Origin: Anaerofilum sp.
Lineage (GTDB): Bacteria; Bacillota; Clostridia; Oscillospirales; Ruminococcaceae
Direction of reading: 5' to 3'
Length of the DNA stretch: 5,803 nucleotides
NCBI GenBank assembly: GCA_020024115.1
Contig: JAHHUF010000106.1
Span: forward strand, 1-5,803
Below are positions 1 to 5,803 of the stretch, piece after piece. The stretch's first letter is position 1. Each line of letters begins with the position of its first letter. The translations under genes were made by a program, and so were the position numbers. The notes under the pieces are model-generated. The model ran no database searches. It was not told the origin of the DNA and saw nothing but the letters and a program-made list of their open reading frames with translations.

Positions 1-417
1 GTGTACCAGCCTGATATTGTCATTTATGATGTTTTGGGCGATGTGGTTTGCGGTGGTTTTGCAATGCCGATTCGTGGCGGTTATGCAAAGGATGTTTATG
101 TGGTGTCTTCTGGTGAAATGATGAGTCTGTATGCCGCAAATAACATTGCCAGTGCAATTCGAGGCTTTGGCAAACGAGGATATGCCAAGCTGCGGGGATT
201 GATTTTGAACGCCAAAAATATCGAAAACGAACAGGAAATCGTAAATAAGGCGTTGGAAGAAATCGGAACACAGATGACACAATACATTCCACGCTGCAAA
301 GACATTCAAACTGCCGAAGCAGGGGGTGGAACTGTTTTTGAAGTTGTAAAAGATTCACCTATGTGTGAAACATACAATCAATTGGCAGATAAAATTTTGG
401 CACAAGATTACGCATAA
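1..417 (+). CDS. NifH-like Fe protein (nitrogenase-like reductase ATPase), 3' part only
   Basis: This is the C-terminal 138 residues of a NifH/BchL-family ATPase; the gene begins upstream, and the GTG at base 1 is just an internal codon. In this family the protein is a homodimer that holds one [4Fe-4S] cluster and delivers electrons to a NifDK-like partner with ATP hydrolysis. Visible here are the switch II/cluster segment DVLGDVVCGGF (residues 10-20; C17 matches the second cluster cysteine, Cys132 of Azotobacter NifH), AMPIR (21-25), SGEMM followed by YAANNI (37-49), the NAKN motif (70-73) and the IPR nucleotide-site strand (96-98). The P-loop, switch I and first cluster cysteine lie outside the window. 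Oddities: Cys99 stands where NifH has Asp (VPRD), and AEAGGGTV (105-112) replaces the AEIRRMTV of true NifH. The C-terminus is short, ending about 35 residues after that motif. The partner genes lie downstream at 3427 and 4725, so I read it as the reductase of a nitrogenase-like (group IV type) enzyme, not NifH proper. Confidence 0.93.
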   Translation: MYQPDIVIYDVLGDVVCGGFAMPIRGGYAKDVYVVSSGEMMSLYAANNIASAIRGFGKRGYAKLRGLILNAKNIENEQEIVNKALEEIGTQMTQYIPRCKDIQTAEAGGGTVFEVVKDSPMCETYNQLADKILAQDYA

Positions 418-437
418 TTCAATCGTTTTGTAAAGAT

Positions 438-443
438 AGGAGA
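438..443 (+). promoter_or_regulatory. Ribosome binding site of the binding lipoprotein
   Basis: AGGAGA lies 8 nt before the ATG at 452. It fixes the start so that a complete signal peptide and lipobox are encoded. Confidence 0.8.
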
Positions 444-451
444 AAATAATT

Positions 452-1492
452 ATGAAAATAAAACAATATACCGCTTTAGCAGCAGCTTTGATTGTAACCA
501 TATCCGCTTTTACTGCTTGTTCATCCACTTCTTCATCTGTTTCAGACAGCACTTCTTCTTCCAGCACCCAATCTGTTTCCGATTCACAGGAGCAGTCTGA
601 CGGATTTGTTTTGAAGTACCCGGAAGATATGCAAAAAGCAGGCTTTACACAGGAAATTAAAATGGACAATATGCCCAAACGAATTGTTTGTATGAGTACC
701 TACCCAGTAATGGCCTTGTATGAAATGGGCGTGGAGATGGTTGCAGTTCCGACCACAAAAGTTGTGGATTATCCGAATGACCTCAAAGCAGAACTTCTGC
801 CCAGCTTGATGAGCGATGAATTTGATATTGAAAGTGTTGTTGCATTGGAGCCGGATTTGGTCATGATGCCTCCAAGCAATAAAGATACTCATGGTGCAAC
901 TTTGGAAAGTTTAGGTATTCCAGTTTATTATGTTGCTATTTCTTCTCAAGCAGGAGTGCCTTTGTATCAGGTAATTAAAAATCAGACCACCGCTTTGATT
1001 GACGCATTTGCAAAAGACGAAGCAAGCCGTGCAGCCAGCAAGGAAATTATAAAGCGTTTTGATGAGGCAGAAACTCGTCTGGAAGGCATGAAAAGCAGCA
1101 ATCAAGGCAAAAAAGTTATGATATTGACAACATCAGACCCAGTAAGTCACTTTTTACAAAACAAAAACGGAACAATTGGCTCTATGTTTGAAATGATGGG
1201 ATTTGAAAATGTATACAGCGGAGAAGCTGGCTCTGTTCCTTTGGATATGGAAACTGCTTTGGAATACCAGCCTGATTTGGTTGTTTTTACAGGAGGACTT
1301 GACCAAAAAGGAATGGAAGAATTGATTGAAAAAACCATCAGCCAAAACCCCGACTACTGGAACGCAATTGATGCAATCAAAAACAAAGAATATATCTGCT
1401 TGCCATCCAACTATGTTTCAACTGCCGGCATCAACATTATCAATAATATGAATAATTTGGCAGATACAATTGAAGCACATTATGCTCAATAA
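452..1492 (+). CDS. ABC transporter substrate-binding lipoprotein (BtuF/FhuD/FepB fold)
   Basis: This 346-residue protein captures the ligand outside the membrane and delivers it to the permease encoded next. Residues 1-22 form a lipoprotein signal peptide (K2, K4, then a hydrophobic stretch), with FTAC at 20-23 as a slightly atypical lipobox (Phe at -3) and C23 as the lipidated residue. Residues 24-49 are a flexible linker, 15 of 26 being Ser. The fold starts near KRIVCMS (76-82) and has the two-lobe pseudo-repeat of class III binding proteins: ALEPDLVMM (131-139) in lobe 1 and EYQPDLVVF (271-279) in lobe 2, joined by a long helix (about residues 175-215). The family binds ferric siderophores, heme, cobalamin/cobamides or other metal chelates, and the sequence does not say which. 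The gene lies 34 bp after the NifH-like gene and 86 bp before the permease. Its place inside a nitrogenase-like operon suggests that its ligand is connected to that enzyme. Confidence 0.93.
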   Translation: MKIKQYTALAAALIVTISAFTACSSTSSSVSDSTSSSSTQSVSDSQEQSDGFVLKYPEDMQKAGFTQEIKMDNMPKRIVCMSTYPVMALYEMGVEMVAVPTTKVVDYPNDLKAELLPSLMSDEFDIESVVALEPDLVMMPPSNKDTHGATLESLGIPVYYVAISSQAGVPLYQVIKNQTTALIDAFAKDEASRAASKEIIKRFDEAETRLEGMKSSNQGKKVMILTTSDPVSHFLQNKNGTIGSMFEMMGFENVYSGEAGSVPLDMETALEYQPDLVVFTGGLDQKGMEELIEKTISQNPDYWNAIDAIKNKEYICLPSNYVSTAGINIINNMNNLADTIEAHYAQ

Positions 1493-1578
1493 ACAAAAAC
1501 CAGCATATAAGGCAGAGCAAAATTGTTTTTATAACCAGCCACAATAAAACATTGAAACATAAAGGGACGATTGATTGA

Positions 1579-2607
1579 ATGAAAGAAAAAAGTAACAAAA
1601 CCAATATGGGCACACTGAAATTGCTGAAAGTGGGGACAGTCTGGTGTATTCTGCTGATAATTATTGGAGTGCTGTCCATCACTGCCATTACCATCGGAAG
1701 TGCAGGATATAGTTTTGCCGAAGTGTGGCAAGCCTTGTTTACAAAAGATAAAACCACAGCACAGGTGGTGGTGCTGAACCTTAGACTTCCCCGTGTAATT
1801 TTGGCACTGTTGATAGGTGCATCACTTTCAGCCGCAGGTGCATTGCTTCAGGCAGTAATGCGAAATCCTCTGGCAGACCCCGGCACCATTGGTGTATCTG
1901 CTGGTGCAGGAACAGCAGCCATTACCATTTTACTTATTTTTCCAAACCTTACCTTGTCTTTGCCTTTGTTTGCTTTTGTGGGCGCTGCACTGGCTTGTGT
2001 TTTGATTTATGTTTTGGCATGGAAAGGTGGGGTAGACCCGGTTCGCATTATTTTGTCCGGTGTTGCCATCAACTCAGTGCTGGGCGGTTATAATGCGCTG
2101 CTGCAATTGATGAACAGTGACAACCTTTCCGGTGTGTTATCTTTTATGAATGGCAGTTTGTCGGGAATGTCTTGGATGCATGTCCGCACAATGATTGTGT
2201 ATGCTGTTATTGGGCTTTTCCTTTCAGTTTTGTGTGTCAAAAATGCCAATGCGTTGCAGCTTGGAGATGAGATGGCACGCAATTTGGGAGTGAAAGTGAA
2301 TGCAAGCCGCATTTGCCTTTCTGCGGTTTCCGCATTTTTGGCAGCAGCAACCGTATCGGTTGTGGGTATGATTGGATTTGTTGGTTTGGTTGTGCCGCAT
2401 ATTTCTCGGATGTTGGTGGGGTCAGATTATAAGGTAATGCTGCCTACCAGTATTTTACTGGGTGGTGCAATTCTTTTGTTTGCAGATACTGTTGGTCGAA
2501 CCATTGTTCCGGGAATGGAAATTCCGGTAGGTATTGTAATGGCAGTATCCGGTGGGCCATTTTTCTTGTATATGCTGCGAAAGAGAGGGAAGTTTAATGG
2601 ATATTAA
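1579..2607 (+). CDS. ABC transporter permease, FecCD/BtuC family
   Basis: This 342-residue polytopic membrane protein is of normal length for the family, which forms a homodimeric channel with about ten helices per subunit. The first membrane helix begins near residue 20. Family motifs appear in order: RLPR (69-72) leading into a Gly/Ala-rich helix, RNPLADPGTIGVSAGAG (95-111), FMNGSLSG, the cytoplasmic coupling segment LGDEMARNLGV (228-238) that contacts the ATPase, GFVGLVVPHISRMLVG (266-281), EIPVG (314-318) and GGPFF (325-329) before a basic tail. The ATG at 1579 follows a modest purine-rich site (AAAGGGA, 1561-1567) at rather long spacing, 11 nt. The end overlaps the ATPase gene by 11 nt, which suggests coupled translation. 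With its neighbours it makes a complete importer of the iron-chelate/cobalamin/heme type. The family assignment is firm; the substrate is unknown. Confidence 0.96.
   Translation: MKEKSNKTNMGTLKLLKVGTVWCILLIIIGVLSITAITIGSAGYSFAEVWQALFTKDKTTAQVVVLNLRLPRVILALLIGASLSAAGALLQAVMRNPLADPGTIGVSAGAGTAAITILLIFPNLTLSLPLFAFVGAALACVLIYVLAWKGGVDPVRIILSGVAINSVLGGYNALLQLMNSDNLSGVLSFMNGSLSGMSWMHVRTMIVYAVIGLFLSVLCVKNANALQLGDEMARNLGVKVNASRICLSAVSAFLAAATVSVVGMIGFVGLVVPHISRMLVGSDYKVMLPTSILLGGAILLFADTVGRTIVPGMEIPVGIVMAVSGGPFFLYMLRKRGKFNGY
2586..2590 (+). promoter_or_regulatory. Ribosome binding site of the ATPase gene, inside the permease gene
   Basis: AGGGA (in a longer AGAGAGGGAAG run) lies 6 nt before the ATG at 2597. 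It selects this start over the in-frame ATG at 2552, which would add 15 residues not expected before the first beta strand of the family. Confidence 0.75.
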
Positions 2608-3376
2608 TGCAAAAGGTCTCCAGATTGGATATGGAGATTGTGTTGTGGTAAAAGAAATGGATGTACATATTTGTAAAAATAAAATTACAACCATTATTGG
2701 GCCAAATGGTTCAGGAAAATCCACTGTATTAAAAGCCATTACTCGCTTGCTGAACTATCAAAAAGGAATGGTACAGATTGATGGCAGAGATTTGCAAAGT
2801 TTTGGTGCAAAAGAGTTTGCTCGCAGAGTTGGCGTTTTGCCCCAGATGCACTCTGCCCCCGCAGATTTTCGTGTAAAAGAATTGGTGAGTTATGGCAGAA
2901 TGCCCTATCAACATTTGTTCAGTACCCGTTCGGCAGAAGATGAACGCATTATCAATGAGGCAATGCAGGCAACAGGTACTTATCATTTAAGGGATAAATC
3001 CATTCATGAACTTTCTGGTGGAGAAAGCCAGCGTGTTTGGATTGCAACGGTGCTGACACAGCAGCCGGAAATTTTGTTTTTGGATGAGCCGACCACCTAT
3101 TTGGATATTTCTCACCAAATTGAAACAATGCGTATGGTCAAACGCCTCAATCGAGAAACAGGGATGGGTGTTGTAATGGTTCTGCACGATTTGAGCCATG
3201 CCTTAGAAGTGAGCGACCACATTATTGTCATCAAAAACGGCAAAAAATACAGCGAAGGCACACCAACTGAAGTAATTACCCACGAGATGCTGCGGGATGT
3301 ATATCAAGTGGACGCTGACATTGTGCATTTGTCTGGGCGAGAGAAGCCACTGATTGCATTTCGGGAGTTGGCATAA
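2597..3376 (+). CDS. ABC transporter ATP-binding protein, FecE/BtuD/FhuC family
   Basis: This 259-residue cytoplasmic ATPase energises the permease encoded just upstream. All nucleotide-binding elements are present and intact: Walker A GPNGSGKST (35-43), Q-loop glutamine Q83 in VLPQ, signature LSGGESQR (139-146), Walker B ILFLDE (159-164) with catalytic E164, D-loop YLD (168-170) and switch histidine H197 in VLHDL. The VLPQ motif, the RMPYQ segment (101-105) and the DEPTTYLDISHQ stretch are typical of the iron-chelate/B12 importer subfamily. The start at 2597 gives the expected MDINAKGLQIGYG first strand and overlaps the permease gene by 11 nt. The NifD-like gene follows after 50 bp on the same strand, with no hairpin between. 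I see no missing residue or sign of decay, so the importer should be functional. Confidence 0.97.
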   Translation: MDINAKGLQIGYGDCVVVKEMDVHICKNKITTIIGPNGSGKSTVLKAITRLLNYQKGMVQIDGRDLQSFGAKEFARRVGVLPQMHSAPADFRVKELVSYGRMPYQHLFSTRSAEDERIINEAMQATGTYHLRDKSIHELSGGESQRVWIATVLTQQPEILFLDEPTTYLDISHQIETMRMVKRLNRETGMGVVMVLHDLSHALEVSDHIIVIKNGKKYSEGTPTEVITHEMLRDVYQVDADIVHLSGREKPLIAFRELA

Positions 3377-3410
3377 AAAGTTGTATTACAATGATTTTTT
3401 GATATAGTAT

Positions 3411-3416
3411 AAGGAG
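3411..3416 (+). promoter_or_regulatory. Ribosome binding site supporting a TTG start for the NifD-like gene
   Basis: AAGGAG lies 10 nt before the TTG at 3427. The next in-frame ATG (3454) has no purine-rich site before it, so TTG is the better start. Confidence 0.7.
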
Positions 3417-3426
3417 ATTAGAGAAC

Positions 3427-4725
3427 TTGAACGGAGAAAAATTAGTAAGCCGCATGAAGCGTCTGAGCGAAATTACAAAATCCAAAGATATTCCGCAAAT
3501 CAGCTATGCGGTGTTTCCTGGGCACCACTGCCCATTGATGGGTGCAATGATGGCTGTGAAGGGTATTGAAGATGCTGTTTTGCTGGTGATTGGTACAGAT
3601 GAATGTACCTATTATACCAAACAGACAACAGTTCACAACACAAAGTTTGGCGGACTGGATGGAAGATGTGTGTCATTGGTGTTGGATCAGCATGATGTGA
3701 CCTTTGGATGCAAAGAACAACTCTATGAAGCCTTTGAAGAATTGATGGAAGATTACAATCCAAAAGCTGTTTTTTTGGTGACGACCTGTGTAGTTGAAGT
3801 GATTGGCGATGATGTTGATTCGATGGGTGAGCAACTCAGTGAGCAATATGGTATTCCTGTTTTGACAGTTCATACAGAGCATTTCAAAACCGAAAACCAT
3901 CTGCCTGGAGTAAAAGATACCATTACCGCTTGCTTTGATATGATGCAGCCAATGGAAAAAGCAGATACAGTCAATGTGATTGGACAGCGTTTGGGCGATT
4001 TTTCCAAAACAGAATTGTATCGTTTGCTGATAGAGTCTGGCATTAAGATGGGCATGATGCTCCCAAGTGGAACCAATGTAGAGCAAATCAAACAGGCAGC
4101 TTCTGCAAAAGTAAACATTGTAGTCAACCCCATTGGATTGCCTCTCGCACAAAAAATGCAAAAAGCCTTCGGCACTCCCTATGTGTTGTTTGATAAATAT
4201 GTCAGCCCACAAAAAATTTATCACCTCTATCAGCAATTGTTTGAATATTTGCAGCTGCCAATGCCGCAAGAGGTTGAATCATTGTATCAGCAAGCAAAGG
4301 AATGTGTTGAAAATGCAAAAGAAACATTGCAGGGCATGAGTTATATCTATGGCAACACCCCCATTGATTGCTTTGAATATAATGCTTTTATGGTTGAACT
4401 GGGAATGGAACCAAAGCTGGTTCAAACAGTGGATTGCCCAGACCAGCAAGATGCTGATATGCAGCGGATTTTGCAGAAATACAATCCTTATGTTGTCAAA
4501 ACTGCCAATATATCACCCTTACAATCGGTTTATGATGTATTGAAGCCCAATTTGTATCTGGGACATGAATACGCAGAAAGACTGCGTCAAAAAAAGATTG
4601 CCCTTGTTCATTCGGATGGAATTTCCTCTATGTTGGGCATGGAAGTTTGCCTTGCAGCGGTTCGTTCGCTTACCGATGCTGCTGAACTGGCAAAAATGCT
4701 GCAAACACAAGGAGGAAACAAATAA
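3427..4725 (+). CDS. NifD-like nitrogenase component 1 alpha-type subunit
   Basis: This 432-residue protein (using the TTG start) is in the oxidoreductase/nitrogenase component 1 family and is somewhat shorter than NifD. It carries three cysteines at P-cluster-like positions: C35 in GHHCPLMGA (32-40), C60 in GTDECTYYT (56-64) and C121 in VTTCVVEVIGDD (118-129). The spacing of 25 and 61 residues is close to Cys62/88/154 of NifD. The later Rossmann-like domains are present, with the GTPYVLF strand at 250-256. Residues expected of a real nitrogenase are absent by my manual alignment. The FeMo-cofactor cysteine position (NifD Cys275) falls at V233/N234, and the substrate-site His195 position falls near K163. 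The motif VHSDG (394-398) places H395 where NifD has His442, but this may be chance. It likely forms a complex with the NifK-like chain that overlaps it by 1 nt, reduced by the NifH-like protein. The substrate is unknown; a nitrogen-fixation role is unlikely. Confidence 0.91.
   Translation: MNGEKLVSRMKRLSEITKSKDIPQISYAVFPGHHCPLMGAMMAVKGIEDAVLLVIGTDECTYYTKQTTVHNTKFGGLDGRCVSLVLDQHDVTFGCKEQLYEAFEELMEDYNPKAVFLVTTCVVEVIGDDVDSMGEQLSEQYGIPVLTVHTEHFKTENHLPGVKDTITACFDMMQPMEKADTVNVIGQRLGDFSKTELYRLLIESGIKMGMMLPSGTNVEQIKQAASAKVNIVVNPIGLPLAQKMQKAFGTPYVLFDKYVSPQKIYHLYQQLFEYLQLPMPQEVESLYQQAKECVENAKETLQGMSYIYGNTPIDCFEYNAFMVELGMEPKLVQTVDCPDQQDADMQRILQKYNPYVVKTANISPLQSVYDVLKPNLYLGHEYAERLRQKKIALVHSDGISSMLGMEVCLAAVRSLTDAAELAKMLQTQGGNK
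4709..4715 (+). promoter_or_regulatory. Strong ribosome binding site of the NifK-like gene
   Basis: AAGGAGG, inside the end of the NifD-like gene, lies 9 nt before the ATG at 4725. The stop and start share one base (TAATG), which suggests translational coupling and equal production of the two chains. Confidence 0.8.
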
Positions 4726-5803
4726 TGGCACTGTGCAGATATTTACCAACACCATCCGAAAGAATGGGTGCAATTTGGACATTGCTCACCATCAAAGATG
4801 CAATTGTTTTGGAGTATGGCCCCGCAGGAACAACACACTATTCTGTCAGCTTGTTTGGTTCGATGGGCATTTCTCCCAATCAAAATTTATTCAGTACTCA
4901 TATGAGCGAAGATGATGTCATTATGGGCGATGTTTCCCGCTTGGAAGATGCCTTGCAGGAGATTGACCAAAACTATTCCCCAAAAGTCATTTTTGTGGTG
5001 GCAAGTTCGGTCAGTTCTGTCATCGGAACAGACATTCGAGGTGTTTGCCGCTATATGCAGGAAGAACTGAATGCCAAACTGATTCCGGTTGAAACAGGCG
5101 GCTTTAAAGGCGATTATACTGTGGGAATCCGCGAGGTATACCAGTTGCTACAAAAGCATTTGGTTGGCAAGACAGCTGACACTATCCCAAACAGCTACAA
5201 TATTTTAGGTGCATCAGCAGGGGCGTATCGCATTCAATCTGACCTGTGGGAAATCAGAAGTTTAATGCAGCAAGCCTTTGGTTTTCATCAAAACGGTGTT
5301 TTTGGTATGGAAAGTTCTGTTTCCGATTTGGGACAGTTGGGCAATGCAGCACTCAATCTGGTGCTGCGTGCAGAGGCGTTGCCAGTGGCACAGCAGATGG
5401 AAAAAGAATATGGAATTCCCTATGTTTATGGAGCACCTTATGGCTATCAAGGCACAGAAACATGGATGAAAGAAATTGCAGAAAAAACCAATACTTCCAT
5501 TTCGGATGAAGTAAAGCAAATGCTGATGGAACGAAAATCAACAGCAATGAATTTTAAAATGTACGCTAGAATGTATCAAATGAATCCAAACCCACCCAAA
5601 GCCGCAATCATGGCAGATTATGATACACTGAAAGGTTTGATGCAGATATGTCAGGAAATCCAGATTGAAACAGACCTTTGTGCTTGTCCACACAATCTGC
5701 AATCAATTGAACAAGCAGAATCTTGCATCATTCATTTTAAAACTGAACGGGAACAAATCAATGCTTTTAAAGAATTAAAGCATCATATTGTGTTGGCAGA
5801 TGA
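4725..5803 (+). CDS. NifK-like nitrogenase component 1 beta-type subunit, 3' end cut off
   Basis: An open frame of 359 residues runs off the window; about the last fifth to quarter is missing if the length is usual for the family. Membership in component 1 is shown by PSERMGAIW (10-18), EYGPAGTTHYS (30-40), HMSEDDVIMGD (59-69; compare the SMTEDAAVFGG type in NifK) and VIFVVASSVSSVIGTD (88-103; compare STTCMAEVIGDD). Laid on NifK, the three P-cluster cysteines (70, 95, 153) fall on S11, T36 and S95, so none is kept. C4 is the only cysteine nearby. Further features are the segment ETGGFKGDY (123-131), the usual substrate-face region, and a CACPH motif at 319-323 with C334 close by. It should pair with the NifD-like protein as a heterotetramer, contributing structure and perhaps one non-cysteine or C4 ligand to an interface Fe-S cluster. 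NifN/NifE-type scaffold proteins are an alternative, but the adjacent NifH-like and transporter genes favour a catalytic reductase. Confidence 0.9.
   Translation, partial: MALCRYLPTPSERMGAIWTLLTIKDAIVLEYGPAGTTHYSVSLFGSMGISPNQNLFSTHMSEDDVIMGDVSRLEDALQEIDQNYSPKVIFVVASSVSSVIGTDIRGVCRYMQEELNAKLIPVETGGFKGDYTVGIREVYQLLQKHLVGKTADTIPNSYNILGASAGAYRIQSDLWEIRSLMQQAFGFHQNGVFGMESSVSDLGQLGNAALNLVLRAEALPVAQQMEKEYGIPYVYGAPYGYQGTETWMKEIAEKTNTSISDEVKQMLMERKSTAMNFKMYARMYQMNPNPPKAAIMADYDTLKGLMQICQEIQIETDLCACPHNLQSIEQAESCIIHFKTEREQINAFKELKHHIVLAD

Noticed and set aside
1..417. True nifH of a nitrogen-fixing operon
   Set aside because: The partner chains lack P-cluster and FeMo-cofactor ligands, the C-terminal motifs differ from NifH, and no nif accessory gene is visible in the window.
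521..598. Tandem DNA repeat in the serine-rich stretch of the lipoprotein
   Set aside because: Serine codons are mixed (TCA, TCT, TCC, AGC) with no regular unit; it is a low-complexity protein linker, not a DNA repeat.
2552..2596. Upstream ATG as start of the ATPase
   Set aside because: There is no ribosome binding site before 2552, and the extra 15 residues (Cys-rich) are just the permease C-terminal coding region read in another frame.
3381..3408. Promoter before the NifD-like gene (TTGTAT, 16 bp, TATAGT)
   Set aside because: The -35 match is poor, and the transcript would start within or after the ribosome binding site at 3411-3416. AT-rich chance match is more likely.
3673..4269. 198-codon antisense open frame, the longest on the minus strand
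   Set aside because: It lies wholly inside the NifD-like gene, has no recognisable motif, and is a frame shadow of a firmly identified coding sequence.
4565..4915. Plus-strand 116-codon frame across the D/K junction
   Set aside because: It overlaps both real genes in another frame and its translation is Cys/His/Arg-rich without family features.
5801..5803. TGA as the stop codon of the NifK-like gene
   Set aside because: It is out of frame; the gene reads GAT at 5799-5801 and then runs off the window.

Overview
The window carries part of one co-directional (+ strand) operon in which a nitrogenase-like enzyme is interleaved with a complete ABC importer of the iron-siderophore/cobalamin/heme class. 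The order is: NifH-like reductase (3' half only, 1-417), lipoprotein substrate-binding protein (452-1492), FecCD/BtuC-type permease (1579-2607), FecE/BtuD-type ATPase (2597-3376), NifD-like component (3427-4725), NifK-like component (4725 to beyond the window end). All reading frames are intact. Gaps are 34, 86 and 50 bp, two junctions overlap (11 nt and 1 nt), and I see no terminator-like hairpin in any gap, so a single transcript is likely. The operon continues past both window edges.

The host is probably a low-to-moderate GC anaerobic Gram-positive bacterium of the Clostridia type. The support is strong AGGAGG-like ribosome binding sites, a TTG start, a lipobox followed by a serine-rich linker as in Gram-positive binding lipoproteins, and a nitrogenase-like reductase that implies an anaerobic lifestyle. 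This assignment is inference; no taxonomic marker is present.

The enzyme part does not look like molybdenum nitrogenase. The NifD-like chain keeps three cysteines at P-cluster-like positions (C35, C60, C121). The NifK-like chain has Ser/Thr at all three equivalent positions (S11, T36, S95). The NifD-like chain also lacks the cysteine that anchors FeMo-cofactor. This points to a DPOR-like arrangement: an ATP-driven Fe protein feeding one simple Fe-S cluster at the D/K interface, which reduces a non-N2 substrate.

The importer sits between the H and D genes. The simplest model is that the transported compound (a tetrapyrrole, corrinoid, metal chelate or similar) is the substrate of the reductase, or supplies its cofactor or metal. 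The substrate cannot be read from this sequence. The operon is the main candidate here for an uncharacterised system.
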